In this document: piece after piece, positions 7,783 to 14,796 of the stretch
How positions within the stretch are numbered: position 1 is the first letter of the stretch
Layout of the letters: the number at the start of each line of letters is the position of its first letter
Assembly: GCA_019243975.1 (NCBI GenBank)
Contig: JAFATL010000570.1
Coordinates: forward strand, 1-27,286
Direction of reading: 5' to 3'
Origin: Actinomycetota bacterium
GTDB taxonomy: Bacteria; Actinomycetota; Acidimicrobiia; Acidimicrobiales; JAFATL01
DNA: 27,286 nucleotides
Made by a program: the position numbers and the translations under genes
Notes under the pieces: model-generated
Database searches by the model: none
The model's input: only the letters and a program-made list of their open reading frames with translations
Told to the model about the DNA's origin: nothing

Positions 7783-7797
7783 CTGAAGTTGTAAGTT
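7774..7797. promoter_or_regulatory. Palindromic operator overlapping the hsp20 -35 box
   Basis: The left arm is AACTGTCAACT and the right arm AGTTGTAAGTT, separated by GA. The four outer/inner tetramers AACT, AACT, AGTT, AGTT are perfectly symmetric, with the half-sites repeated every 7 bases; the 3-base spacers differ. The -35 TTGACA of hsp20 is inside it, so a bound protein would block polymerase. It is not the HAIR sequence (CTTGAGT-N7-ACTCAAG) known for HspR. The divergent MaoC gene may share it. Confidence 0.65.
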
Positions 7798-7846
7798 TTG
7801 GGCGTCCTATCGGGGCTACCGGGAGCCGATCCACTAGAACAGCGCC

Positions 7847-8332
7847 ATGGCTACGAATGCAGAGACGGCGTACGAATCGATCAAGGGCAACGTGGGTCTC
7901 AACAACGGCACCGGCGACTGGTTCGAGGTCACCCAGGACCTGATCAACAAGTTCGCCGACGTCACTCTCGACCACCAGTTCATCCACGTCGATCCCGAGA
8001 AGGCGGCGGCGGGTCCGTTCGGCACGACGATCGCCCACGGCTTCCTCACCTTGTCGCTGCTGGTGCACCTCCAGGCATCGCTCAAGGGTGGAGACGAGCG
8101 CCCGGCGCCCAACTTCTCGGGCCTGGTCGCGGGCGTGAACTACGGCTTCGACAAGATCCGGTTCATCAACCCGGTCAAGGTGAACTCGCGGATCAGGGCG
8201 ACCAGCGTCACCAAGGACATCGACCTCAAGGGCAATGCCATCAACATGACGAACACCCTCACGGTCGAGATCGAGGGCGAGGACAAGCCGGCCCTGGTGG
8301 CCGACTGGATCACCCGGATGGTGTTCGCCTAA
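7847..8332 (+). CDS. MaoC-type (R)-specific enoyl-CoA hydratase
   Basis: 161 residues with a single hot-dog domain. The hydratase-2 motif is intact: FADVTLDHQFIHVDPEKAA, then GPFGTTIAHG, with catalytic Asp42 and His47 spaced as in the family. Enzymes of this group add water to trans-2-enoyl-CoA to give (R)-3-hydroxyacyl-CoA; NodN-like relatives have the same layout. A second core motif, GFDKIRFINPVKVNSRIR, matches the dimer-interface strand. It reads divergently from hsp20 over 131 bases and is not obviously linked to the signalling genes that follow it. It may be monocistronic. Confidence 0.9.
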   Translation: MATNAETAYESIKGNVGLNNGTGDWFEVTQDLINKFADVTLDHQFIHVDPEKAAAGPFGTTIAHGFLTLSLLVHLQASLKGGDERPAPNFSGLVAGVNYGFDKIRFINPVKVNSRIRATSVTKDIDLKGNAINMTNTLTVEIEGEDKPALVADWITRMVFA

Positions 8333-8345
8333 GAGCCGAGGCCCG

Positions 8346-8351
8346 TAGAAT
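8346..8351 (+). promoter_or_regulatory. Putative -10 box of the signalling block
   Basis: TAGAAT matches five of six positions of the TATAAT consensus and lies 30 bases before the ATG at 8382. No convincing -35 is visible, so this is a weak call. Confidence 0.35.
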
Positions 8352-8381
8352 CAGGCGAAATCATCGAGTGTCGGGGCGGGG

Positions 8382-9572
8382 ATGCTGCAACAGGGGCCAG
8401 ATGGGGGGGAGCCGGTCAGCCTTCGTTCACTCGTGATCGTCGAGGACGACGCCGGCGACACCTTGCTCGTCGCCGAGATGCTGTCCGATGTCGATCCGGA
8501 CGTGCGCCTGACCTGCTTCACCACGCTCCAGGCGGCGCTCGACGACTGGCCGGCGGACGCCGACTGCGTCTTGCTCGACCTGGGCCTGCCCGACGCGGTC
8601 GGCCTCAGCGCCCTCGAGAAGCTGCGCGTGCAGGTGCCCGAGGTGCCCGTCGTCGTCCTCACGGGCCGGCTCGAGGATGGGATCGGACCCGAAGCGCTGG
8701 CGGCCGGGGCGCAGGACTTTCTCGTCAAAGGTCAGGTGGACGGGCCTGCGCTCGAGCGTTCCCTGCGATACGCCGTCGAGCGGGGCCGGGCGACCGCCTA
8801 CCAGCGCGACCTGGTCGCGGCTGAGCTGCGTTCGCAGGAGAACACCCGCCTCCAACGAGGGCTGCTGCCGAACCCGATCATCGGCACGGCAAAGTTGGGC
8901 CTCGCCCTCTTCTCCCGTCCCGGCAGCGAGCGCGCCCTGCTGGGCGGCGACTTCTACGACGTCGTCGAGACGCCGACGGGAATCCACCTCCTGATCGGCG
9001 ACGTGAGCGGGCACGGTCCCGACGAGGCGGCGTTGGGGGTCGCGCTGAGGATCGCCTGGCGCGCCCTCGTGCTGGCCGGACTCGATGCTGCTGCCGTACT
9101 GCGAGGCGTCGAGCAGGTGCTGCTGGCCGAGCGCAACGACGACGAGCGCTTCGCCACCGTCGCCATGGTGTCGCTCAGCCCCTCGCTCTCTCACGCCGAG
9201 GTCGTGCTCTGCGGCCACCCGCCGCCCATGCTCGTTCGCGGCGACGAGGTCAGCGAGCTCGAGGTCGACGCGCTCCCGATGCTCACCATGCTGCACGGTC
9301 GGTCCGTGGAGCCGGTGACGGTCGCCCTCGATGGTGCGTGGGGCCTGCTGCTGTTCACCGACGGTCTGATCGAGGGCGGCAGGACGCCGGGAACGACCGA
9401 GCGCTTCGGCGCCCAAGAACTGGCGCGCAATCTGGCCGCGCTGGTGGCGAAGGAAACGGCGCGGGCCGAGTTGGCTCCGATGCTGTTGGCCGAGGCGGAG
9501 CGCTGCCACGGCGGCCCGTTGAGCGACGACGTCGCCGTCTTGCTGGTCGGCAGCCTCGACTGGTGGCGGTAA
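8382..9572 (+). CDS. Response regulator fused to PP2C-type (SpoIIE/RsbU) serine phosphatase
   Basis: 396 residues. The N-terminal receiver domain (about 14-135) has the acidic pair Glu21-Asp22-Asp23, phospho-acceptor Asp66 (VLLDLGLPD) and Lys116 (FLVKG). A helical linker follows (QRDLVAAELRSQENTRLQRGLLP), then a PPM phosphatase domain with metal motifs GGDFYDV (188-194), GDVSGHG (206-212) and LSDDVAVLLV near the end. Such proteins dephosphorylate anti-sigma-factor antagonists in partner-switching pathways, with phosphorylation of the receiver setting activity. The kinase that feeds it is probably the next gene, whose start lies at the stop of this one. No anti-sigma or STAS gene is adjacent, so the target must be elsewhere. 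Confidence 0.93.
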   Translation: MLQQGPDGGEPVSLRSLVIVEDDAGDTLLVAEMLSDVDPDVRLTCFTTLQAALDDWPADADCVLLDLGLPDAVGLSALEKLRVQVPEVPVVVLTGRLEDGIGPEALAAGAQDFLVKGQVDGPALERSLRYAVERGRATAYQRDLVAAELRSQENTRLQRGLLPNPIIGTAKLGLALFSRPGSERALLGGDFYDVVETPTGIHLLIGDVSGHGPDEAALGVALRIAWRALVLAGLDAAAVLRGVEQVLLAERNDDERFATVAMVSLSPSLSHAEVVLCGHPPPMLVRGDEVSELEVDALPMLTMLHGRSVEPVTVALDGAWGLLLFTDGLIEGGRTPGTTERFGAQELARNLAALVAKETARAELAPMLLAEAERCHGGPLSDDVAVLLVGSLDWWR

Positions 9573-9574
9573 GG

Positions 9575-11113
9575 GTGCCCGCCAGCCGGGGATGGGGGCG
9601 CTGGACCTTGGCCCGACGTTTGCGGGCCGCACTCATTGCCCTGCTCGTGTTGCTTCTGCTGGCCGAGCTGGCGCTGGTCGTAGCGCTCCGCCAGGCCGAC
9701 CGAGCCCTGGCCAACGAAACTGGGCGCACGTTCCCGGCCCGCCTCGCCGCCGGCCAGCTCCTCACGTCGCTGGTCGACCAGCAGACGGGCTTGCGGGGCT
9801 ACGCCCTCACCGGCGACAACGCGTTCCTCGCGCCGTATCGCCAGGGCCTCATCGACGAGCAGAAGGCCCGGGCGCTGCTCGACCGTTACGTCCTGCCCAG
9901 CGATCGCGCCCGCCTCGCTCTTCTCACTGTCGACGCCGCCATCACCGCGTGGCGCGATCAGTACGCCTCGCTCCACACCGGGGCGCCACACGGCGCCTCC
10001 GACAACTCGATCCAGTTCGGGAGTGCGCTGTTCGACCGGGTGCGGGAGACCCACCGGGCCCTGGATGCGCAGCTCGCCAGCCAGGTGCGCACGGCCCAGC
10101 GTCAGGCCGATCGCGACCGGCGCCTCGTGACGGTGGTCCTGGGCCTGATAACCGTTGCTGTGGTGGTGGCCGTCGTCGGCCTCCAGCGCGCCTTGCAGAC
10201 CGCGGTGCTCCGGCCGATGCGCCACCTGGGTGAACAGGTCGCCGTGGTCTCGGGTGGCAACCACGCCACGTCGATCCGTCCCGAGGGACCTCCCGACATC
10301 CGGGAAATGGGTGCCGGGGTCGAGTCGATGCGCCTCGAACTCGTGAGTGTGCTCGCCGAACTCGAAGAGCAGCAGCGTGGCCTCGAGCGCCGGGCGGCCG
10401 AGCTGGCCCGCTCCAATGCCGACCTGGAGCAGTTCGCGTACGTCGCGTCGCATGATCTCCAGGAGCCGCTGCGCAAGGTGGCGAGCTTCTGCCAACTGCT
10501 CGAGCAGCGCTACGGCGGTCAGCTCGACGAGCGTGCCGACCAGTACATCGCCTTCGCCGTCGACGGGGCCAAGCGCATGCAGCTGCTCATCAACGACCTG
10601 CTCACCTTCAGCCGGGTGGGCCGCACGAGCGAAAGGTTCGCCCCTGTCGATCTCGAGGCCGCCGTCGCCAAGGCCTGGGACAGCTTGGAGACCCAGGTCC
10701 GGCAATCAGGCGCCCGGCTCGACCTGCAGATCGACGGCCGGTCGCAGCACGTCCTGGGGGATGCGTCGCTTCTGCAGATGCTGCTCGTCAATCTGCTCGG
10801 CAACGCTCTCAAGTACCGCCGCCAGGACGTGAACCCCGTGGTGCAGGTGAGCACCACGACCGACGGGCCGCTGGTTCGCATCGGTGTCGCCGACAACGGC
10901 ATCGGCATTCCCGACGAGTACGCAGAGAAGGTGTTCGTGATCTTTCAGCGTTTGCATGCACGCGAGGACTACGAGGGCACCGGCATCGGCTTGGCCCTGG
11001 CCAAGAAGATCGTCGAGTTCCACGGCGGCACAATTGCGCTGCTGCCGTCGCCGCTCGGTGGTGCATGCGTGTCGTTCACCCTTCCTTTGGCGGAGGCTCC
11101 CGCGCATGTCTGA
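9575..11113 (+). CDS. CHASE3-domain membrane sensor histidine kinase
   Basis: 512 residues from the GTG at 9575; an in-frame GTG at 9563 would add four residues and overlap the previous stop. Topology: TM helix (about 17-39), extracytoplasmic CHASE3 domain (about 40-180, with the signature DQQTGLRGYALTGDNAFLAPY), second TM (184-204), HAMP, short coiled coil, HisKA with phospho-acceptor His293 (YVASHDLQEPLRKV), and HATPase with NLLGNALKYR, DNGIGIP and GTGIGLALAKKIVE. The HisKA subtype is the one paired with Rcp1-like single receivers, which is exactly what the next gene encodes; the genes overlap by 8 bases. The ligand is unknown. Confidence 0.93.
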   Translation: MPASRGWGRWTLARRLRAALIALLVLLLLAELALVVALRQADRALANETGRTFPARLAAGQLLTSLVDQQTGLRGYALTGDNAFLAPYRQGLIDEQKARALLDRYVLPSDRARLALLTVDAAITAWRDQYASLHTGAPHGASDNSIQFGSALFDRVRETHRALDAQLASQVRTAQRQADRDRRLVTVVLGLITVAVVVAVVGLQRALQTAVLRPMRHLGEQVAVVSGGNHATSIRPEGPPDIREMGAGVESMRLELVSVLAELEEQQRGLERRAAELARSNADLEQFAYVASHDLQEPLRKVASFCQLLEQRYGGQLDERADQYIAFAVDGAKRMQLLINDLLTFSRVGRTSERFAPVDLEAAVAKAWDSLETQVRQSGARLDLQIDGRSQHVLGDASLLQMLLVNLLGNALKYRRQDVNPVVQVSTTTDGPLVRIGVADNGIGIPDEYAEKVFVIFQRLHAREDYEGTGIGLALAKKIVEFHGGTIALLPSPLGGACVSFTLPLAEAPAHV

Positions 11114-11552
11114 ACTGTTCGCGTCCCAGCCCATCGAGGTTCTCCTCGTCGAGGACGACCCCGGTGACGTCCTCATGACCCAAGAGGCGCTCGCCGACTA
11201 CAAGATCGCCAACCGGGTGACCGTGGTGACCAATGGCGAGGACGCGATCGCCTACATGCGCAAGGAGGGCCGATACGCCGACGTCACCACCCCCGACCTG
11301 GTGCTGCTCGACCTCAACCTGCCTCGGCGCGACGGGCGCGAGGTCTTGCGCGACATCAAGGGCGACCCCGACCTGCGTCGCGTGCCGGTGGTCGTACTGA
11401 CGACCTCGGAAGCCGAGGAGGACGTGCTCGCGTCCTACAACCTCCACGCCAACGCCTATGTCCGGAAGCCGGTCGACTTCGAGCAGTTCGTCGCAGCCGT
11501 CCGCGCCATCGACGACTTCTTCATCACCGTCGTCCGACTGCCGTCCCGCTAG
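11106..11552 (+). CDS. Single-domain response regulator, Rcp1/CheY-like
   Basis: 148 residues made of a receiver domain only: acidic pocket VEDDPGD, phospho-acceptor Asp69 (VLLDLNLPRRDG), Thr100 (VLTTS) and Lys121 (VRKPVD). The segment EEDVLASYNLHANAYVRKPVDFEQF is typical of the Rcp1 family that serves phytochrome-type kinases. There is no DNA-binding domain, so it acts by protein contact or as a phosphate shuttle, possibly towards the receiver-phosphatase upstream. The ATG overlaps the kinase stop by eight bases, so the pair is translationally coupled. Confidence 0.93.
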   Translation: MSELFASQPIEVLLVEDDPGDVLMTQEALADYKIANRVTVVTNGEDAIAYMRKEGRYADVTTPDLVLLDLNLPRRDGREVLRDIKGDPDLRRVPVVVLTTSEAEEDVLASYNLHANAYVRKPVDFEQFVAAVRAIDDFFITVVRLPSR

Positions 11553-11562
11553 GGTCGAGACG

Positions 11563-12720
11563 TTGTCCGGAATTTCCCGACGAGACGTTCTGAAGCTCGG
11601 TGCCGTCGGCGCTGCAAGTCTGCTGTCGCTCGACCTCCTCAGCGCCTGTAGCGGGAAGAGCGGCAAGCAGACGGCGCTCGACCCCAACTCGCTGAAGCGA
11701 TTCCAGTCGGGCGGATCCAAGGGCAGCCCCACGGGTCTGCCGTCGAGGGTCGCCTGGGCTTCCACCGCCGACTCCGAGTTCTTTCTCGCCCTCGGACGCG
11801 GGATGCAGGACGCGGCCACGCGTCGGGGCCTCGAGTTCGTCACCGCCACGTCCGGGAACGACCCCGGCAAGCACGTCGACCAGATGAACGGGTTTCTCCA
11901 ACGAGGCGTCGGAGCCCTGGCCATGCAGCCCCTCAATCCGGACGCCGACAGCCTGGTGTTGCAGCGGGCGATCGACAAGGGCGTCTGCACGCAGGGCATC
12001 ATCACCGCGCCCAGCACCATGCAGGTCGTTGCCAACCAGTATCAGATCGGCTTCGACCAGGGGAAGGCCGCCGCCGACTACGTCACGGCCCACCTGGGTG
12101 GCAACGCCCAAGCGCTCTACTTCAACCTCGACACCGCATCGCCGCAGCTCAAGATCCGCCACCGCGGCGTGCTCGACGGGCTCAAGACGGGTGGTGGGGG
12201 CATCCAGGTCGTGGGCGACCTGACCGTCGCCGACATCAGCACGGCCTCGGGCTTCAACACGATGATGAGCGCGCTGCAGACACACGGCGACATCAAGGTC
12301 GTGCTGGGCGGCGACACCATCGTCGTGGGTGCTTTCAAGGCGCTGCAGCAGAGCGGGAAGCTCCGCGACGACATGTTCCTGTCGGGCGTCGACGGCGACA
12401 AGGAGGCGCTCGACCTGGTCAAGGCGGGCGGCGCGTACAAGCTGAGCATCGCCTTCGCCTGGTCGCTCATGGGTTACGGACTCGGAGAGTTCGGCGCCGA
12501 CTGGATCGACGGGAAGGAAGTGCCGCGCGTCATCGTCGCCAAGGGGGTCAAGCTCGACTCGGACGCGGCGGTGACCCGGTTCACGGCCGCCAGCGCCGAT
12601 CCCTCCAGCGTGTTCGCCGATCGAAAGCGCTACGAGGAGTACCTGCCCCTCTACGGCACCGTGAGCCACGCCACCCGGCACACCTACTGGACCTCGCCGG
12701 TCGACCCGCCCGCCACCTAG
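11563..12720 (+). CDS. Tat-exported lipoprotein, sugar-type periplasmic binding protein
   Basis: 385 residues from a TTG at 11563; it is the only start that leaves a complete signal peptide and has an AGGGTCGAG site before it. The N-terminus carries a twin-arginine motif (SRRDVLK, Arg6-Arg7), a hydrophobic core and lipobox LSAC (Cys29). The mature part is a type I binding protein of the ribose/galactose group (Peripla_BP_4): WASTADSEFFLALGRGMQD, GVGALAMQPLNPDADSL, YQIGFDQGKAAADYV, and VVLGGDTIVVGAFKAL. It follows the receiver gene by 10 bases, but no permease or ATPase gene is nearby. It is therefore more likely to sense a ligand for the CHASE3 kinase than to feed a transporter; that is inference. 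Confidence 0.88.
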   Translation: MSGISRRDVLKLGAVGAASLLSLDLLSACSGKSGKQTALDPNSLKRFQSGGSKGSPTGLPSRVAWASTADSEFFLALGRGMQDAATRRGLEFVTATSGNDPGKHVDQMNGFLQRGVGALAMQPLNPDADSLVLQRAIDKGVCTQGIITAPSTMQVVANQYQIGFDQGKAAADYVTAHLGGNAQALYFNLDTASPQLKIRHRGVLDGLKTGGGGIQVVGDLTVADISTASGFNTMMSALQTHGDIKVVLGGDTIVVGAFKALQQSGKLRDDMFLSGVDGDKEALDLVKAGGAYKLSIAFAWSLMGYGLGEFGADWIDGKEVPRVIVAKGVKLDSDAAVTRFTAASADPSSVFADRKRYEEYLPLYGTVSHATRHTYWTSPVDPPAT

Positions 12721-12737
12721 TCGGGCGACACCGAGCA

Positions 12738-12755
12738 CGCGGGGTAGGACCCGCG
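12738..12755 (+). promoter_or_regulatory. Hairpin with ribosome binding site in its loop
   Basis: Arms CGCGGG (12738-12743) and CCCGCG (12750-12755) enclose the loop GTAGGA. The AGGA in the loop is the only candidate ribosome binding site for the ATG at 12757. It could affect translation or be a weak terminator for the binding-protein gene. Confidence 0.35.
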
Positions 12756-12756
12756 C

Positions 12757-13443
12757 ATGAAGTACGCCACCAAGACGTATGGGCCGCGTCGACAGGCCAG
12801 CCTCAACGCCTGCCGCAAGAAGTTCCTCTATTTCTTCCCCGATGGCTTCCGCGACCAGAACTACCTGGCCTGGGAGAGGGACTACAAGTGGGAGGCCCAT
12901 CGGCGCTGGACCGCCGAACTCGGCCCCGACCAGCTGCGTGCGCTGCTCGATCGAGGTGACTTCGCCGCCGCCGCCAAGGCCGCGGTGCGCATCGAGTCCC
13001 GCACCAACCTCCTCTTCTCCTTCGAGAAGATGGCGTTGCGCGACGCGGTTGCATCCGCCGAGGGGGCGCGGTTGTTCGCCGTCGGCCTCTACGAGTGGCT
13101 GTACGGCTCCGGCTCCGAGGCATCCAGGTTCGACACGTGGTGCGCGACAGTGGCATCCCTCCCCCGGCGTCAGACGCGGGTGCTCACCTGGCCCGCCGCG
13201 ACGGTCTTCGGGTTCATCGCCCGCCCGAAGGTGCACTTCTTCGTCAAGCCGATGGTGACGAAGGCGGCCACGGCTGCCTGCGACCTCGAGTTCCGCTATC
13301 GGTCGAAGCCGGATTCGGAGACCTACGCCGATGTCCTGGCCATGGCACGTGCCGTCCGGGCCGAACTGGCGGACATGAGCCCTCGCGACATGATCGACAT
13401 TCAGTCATTCCTCTGGGTCCAGGGCTCCGACGAATACGAGTGA
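12757..13443 (+). CDS. Conserved hypothetical protein
   Basis: 228 residues, soluble, with no signal peptide. The composition is ordinary and the protein looks well folded, rich in aromatic and charged residues. Recognisable blocks are CRKKFLYFFPDGFRDQNYLAWERDYKWEAH in outline, NLLFSFEKMALRDAV, RVLTWPAATVFGFIARP, and the ending PRDMIDIQSFLWVQGSDEY. I remember this block pattern from uncharacterised proteins in many bacterial phyla but no assigned function. No nucleotide-binding, metal or helix-turn-helix motif is evident. It starts 36 bases after the binding-protein gene and ends 5 bases from the convergent Rrf2 gene. The link to the signalling block may be only positional. Confidence 0.8.
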   Translation: MKYATKTYGPRRQASLNACRKKFLYFFPDGFRDQNYLAWERDYKWEAHRRWTAELGPDQLRALLDRGDFAAAAKAAVRIESRTNLLFSFEKMALRDAVASAEGARLFAVGLYEWLYGSGSEASRFDTWCATVASLPRRQTRVLTWPAATVFGFIARPKVHFFVKPMVTKAATAACDLEFRYRSKPDSETYADVLAMARAVRAELADMSPRDMIDIQSFLWVQGSDEYE

Positions 13444-13448
13444 CGTGC

Positions 13449-13868
13449 TTAGCGCTGGCCTGACGGCACCACCGCCGGCTGCGCCAACGCGGCGATGGTG
13501 ACGCCCTGCAGGACGGTGCCGATGGCTTGGCCGACCGACTGCCATACCTCATCGAGTAGCGCCGCGCCGCCGAGGCTGCGCGGCGCGATCGGTGGGTCCC
13601 GCGCCTCGAGGGGGCCGTCTATGGCCGTGACCACGTCTGCGAGCGTGATCGAGGTCGCGGGGACGGCAAGGCGCCAACCGCCGCCGGGGGAGCCTCGCTG
13701 CGACCGAAGCAGGCCGCTGCGGCGGAGGTCGTTGAGAATGCGGCCCAGGAAGGCCTTCGGCAGTGATTGGGCTGCGGCGATCTGATCGCACGTGCGGCCT
13801 TCACCGTTGGCGCCCGCAAGCTCGACCATGGCTCGGATGGCGTACTCACTCTTGGCGGAGATCAACAT
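13449..13868 (-). CDS. Rrf2-family transcriptional regulator without Fe-S cysteines
   Basis: 139 residues from the ATG at 13868 (a longer frame to 14009 overlaps the sortase-like gene and lacks homology). The winged helix is typical: MLISAKSEYAIRAMVELA at the very start, then SLPKAFLGRILNDLRRSGLLRSQRG, then GGGWRLAVPATSITLADVVTAIDG. IscR and NsrR bind an Fe-S cluster through three C-terminal cysteines. Here the only cysteine is Cys27, so it is probably a cluster-free member (CymR type) or uses another signal. It is the last gene of the pst-type run, 10 bases after the sortase-like gene, and probably co-transcribed; target genes are unknown. Confidence 0.88.
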   Translation of the reverse strand: MLISAKSEYAIRAMVELAGANGEGRTCDQIAAAQSLPKAFLGRILNDLRRSGLLRSQRGSPGGGWRLAVPATSITLADVVTAIDGPLEARDPPIAPRSLGGAALLDEVWQSVGQAIGTVLQGVTIAALAQPAVVPSGQR

Positions 13869-13878
13869 CGACGGCCCA

Positions 13879-14796
13879 TCACACGAGGTTCGGCACCAGC
13901 CGCGCCGCCACCTCGGTGGCGCCCCACAGACAGGCGACCACGACCGGCACGCTGGCCAGCAACGTAGGACGACTCCCCCACCGCCCGTACGCCCACGCGG
14001 CCGCTGCAAGCGTCACCACAAGGGCGGCCAGCCAGAGCGCGAGGGGCACGGCCGCGCGCGGATCGCCGCGCATCGCCGCTTCGACCGAAGGCAAGCGCCG
14101 TACTGGCGCCGCGCCCGTTCGTGGTTGGGCGGGTCCCGCCAGCAGCGCGTCGACGAACACGGTGTGGCGTTCCCATCCGCCGGTGAGGTTGTCGCTTCCC
14201 TCCGAGGTGACGAGCGTGAGGCGAGCCCCGCCGACAGGGAGCGGCGTCGGAAGATCGTCGCCGTCGCGGCGGACCCGTTCCACCCGGTACCGGAACGTGC
14301 CCTGGCCGGTGACCGCGTCGATGATGGCGCCCCTGTGCAGGTGTGCCACCGACGCGAAGGGCGCGCCGAAGGCGACGCTTCGGCCCATCAGGACCGACAC
14401 CCCCGGCTGCCCCGGCAACGCCGTGTCGCGGCGATGTCCGGGGCCGGCCGTGAGGACACCCGACGACGTGCCCTCCACCACGACCTCGTCGCCGATGCCA
14501 ATGCTCGGTACGCGCAAGAACGCAACCGGCGCGCCGACTCGAATGTGGCCGCCGATGGGCGACGTCTGGCGCGCCAGTTGCTCACGCAGCGTCGAGTGCA
14601 GCTCGTGCTGGCTCCGCCCTTCCTGGATCCGACCAAGCAAGCGGCCGTAGGCGAAGCCCCACAACGCCAGGCCGCTCACCGTCGCCAGCAGACAGGCGGC
14701 CACCGCGGCCGGGCGAGGCAGCGCCACGTTGCGGCGCTGCAGCCAGACCGCGTCGGTAGAGGAGCCAGCCGCGCTCGCGACGGGGATCGACGTCAC
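13879..14796 (-). CDS. Sortase-fold membrane protein lacking catalytic His and Cys (pseudosortase)
   Basis: 305 residues from a GTG overlapping the previous stop (GTGA at 14793-14796). An N-terminal TM (about 30-52) is followed by a domain matching class E/F sortases: FLRVPSIGIGDEVVVEGTS, GPGHRRDTALPGQPG, FGAPFASVAHLHRGA, GTFRYRVERVR, and ARLTLVTSEGS. In active enzymes the block after ALPGQPG reads AGHR and the later strand TTC or VTC. Here these are MGRS (Arg139 in place of the His) and VTS (Ser198 in place of the Cys). The third catalytic residue, Arg, is uncertain (Arg210 and His211 at the site). Two further TM segments (248-270, 279-297) follow, an unusual addition. Transpeptidation by the known mechanism should be impossible; a binding or scaffold role is inferred. 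Confidence 0.85.
   Translation of the reverse strand: MTSIPVASAAGSSTDAVWLQRRNVALPRPAAVAACLLATVSGLALWGFAYGRLLGRIQEGRSQHELHSTLREQLARQTSPIGGHIRVGAPVAFLRVPSIGIGDEVVVEGTSSGVLTAGPGHRRDTALPGQPGVSVLMGRSVAFGAPFASVAHLHRGAIIDAVTGQGTFRYRVERVRRDGDDLPTPLPVGGARLTLVTSEGSDNLTGGWERHTVFVDALLAGPAQPRTGAAPVRRLPSVEAAMRGDPRAAVPLALWLAALVVTLAAAAWAYGRWGSRPTLLASVPVVVACLWGATEVAARLVPNLV

Noticed and set aside
7801..7846. Promoter for the MaoC gene (TAGAAC at 7835-7840)
   Set aside because: The hexamer lies too close to the ATG for a leadered transcript, and no -35 could be matched.
13869..14009. Longer start for the Rrf2 gene
   Set aside because: The extension would run into the pseudosortase gene, and family homology begins exactly at the ATG at 13868.
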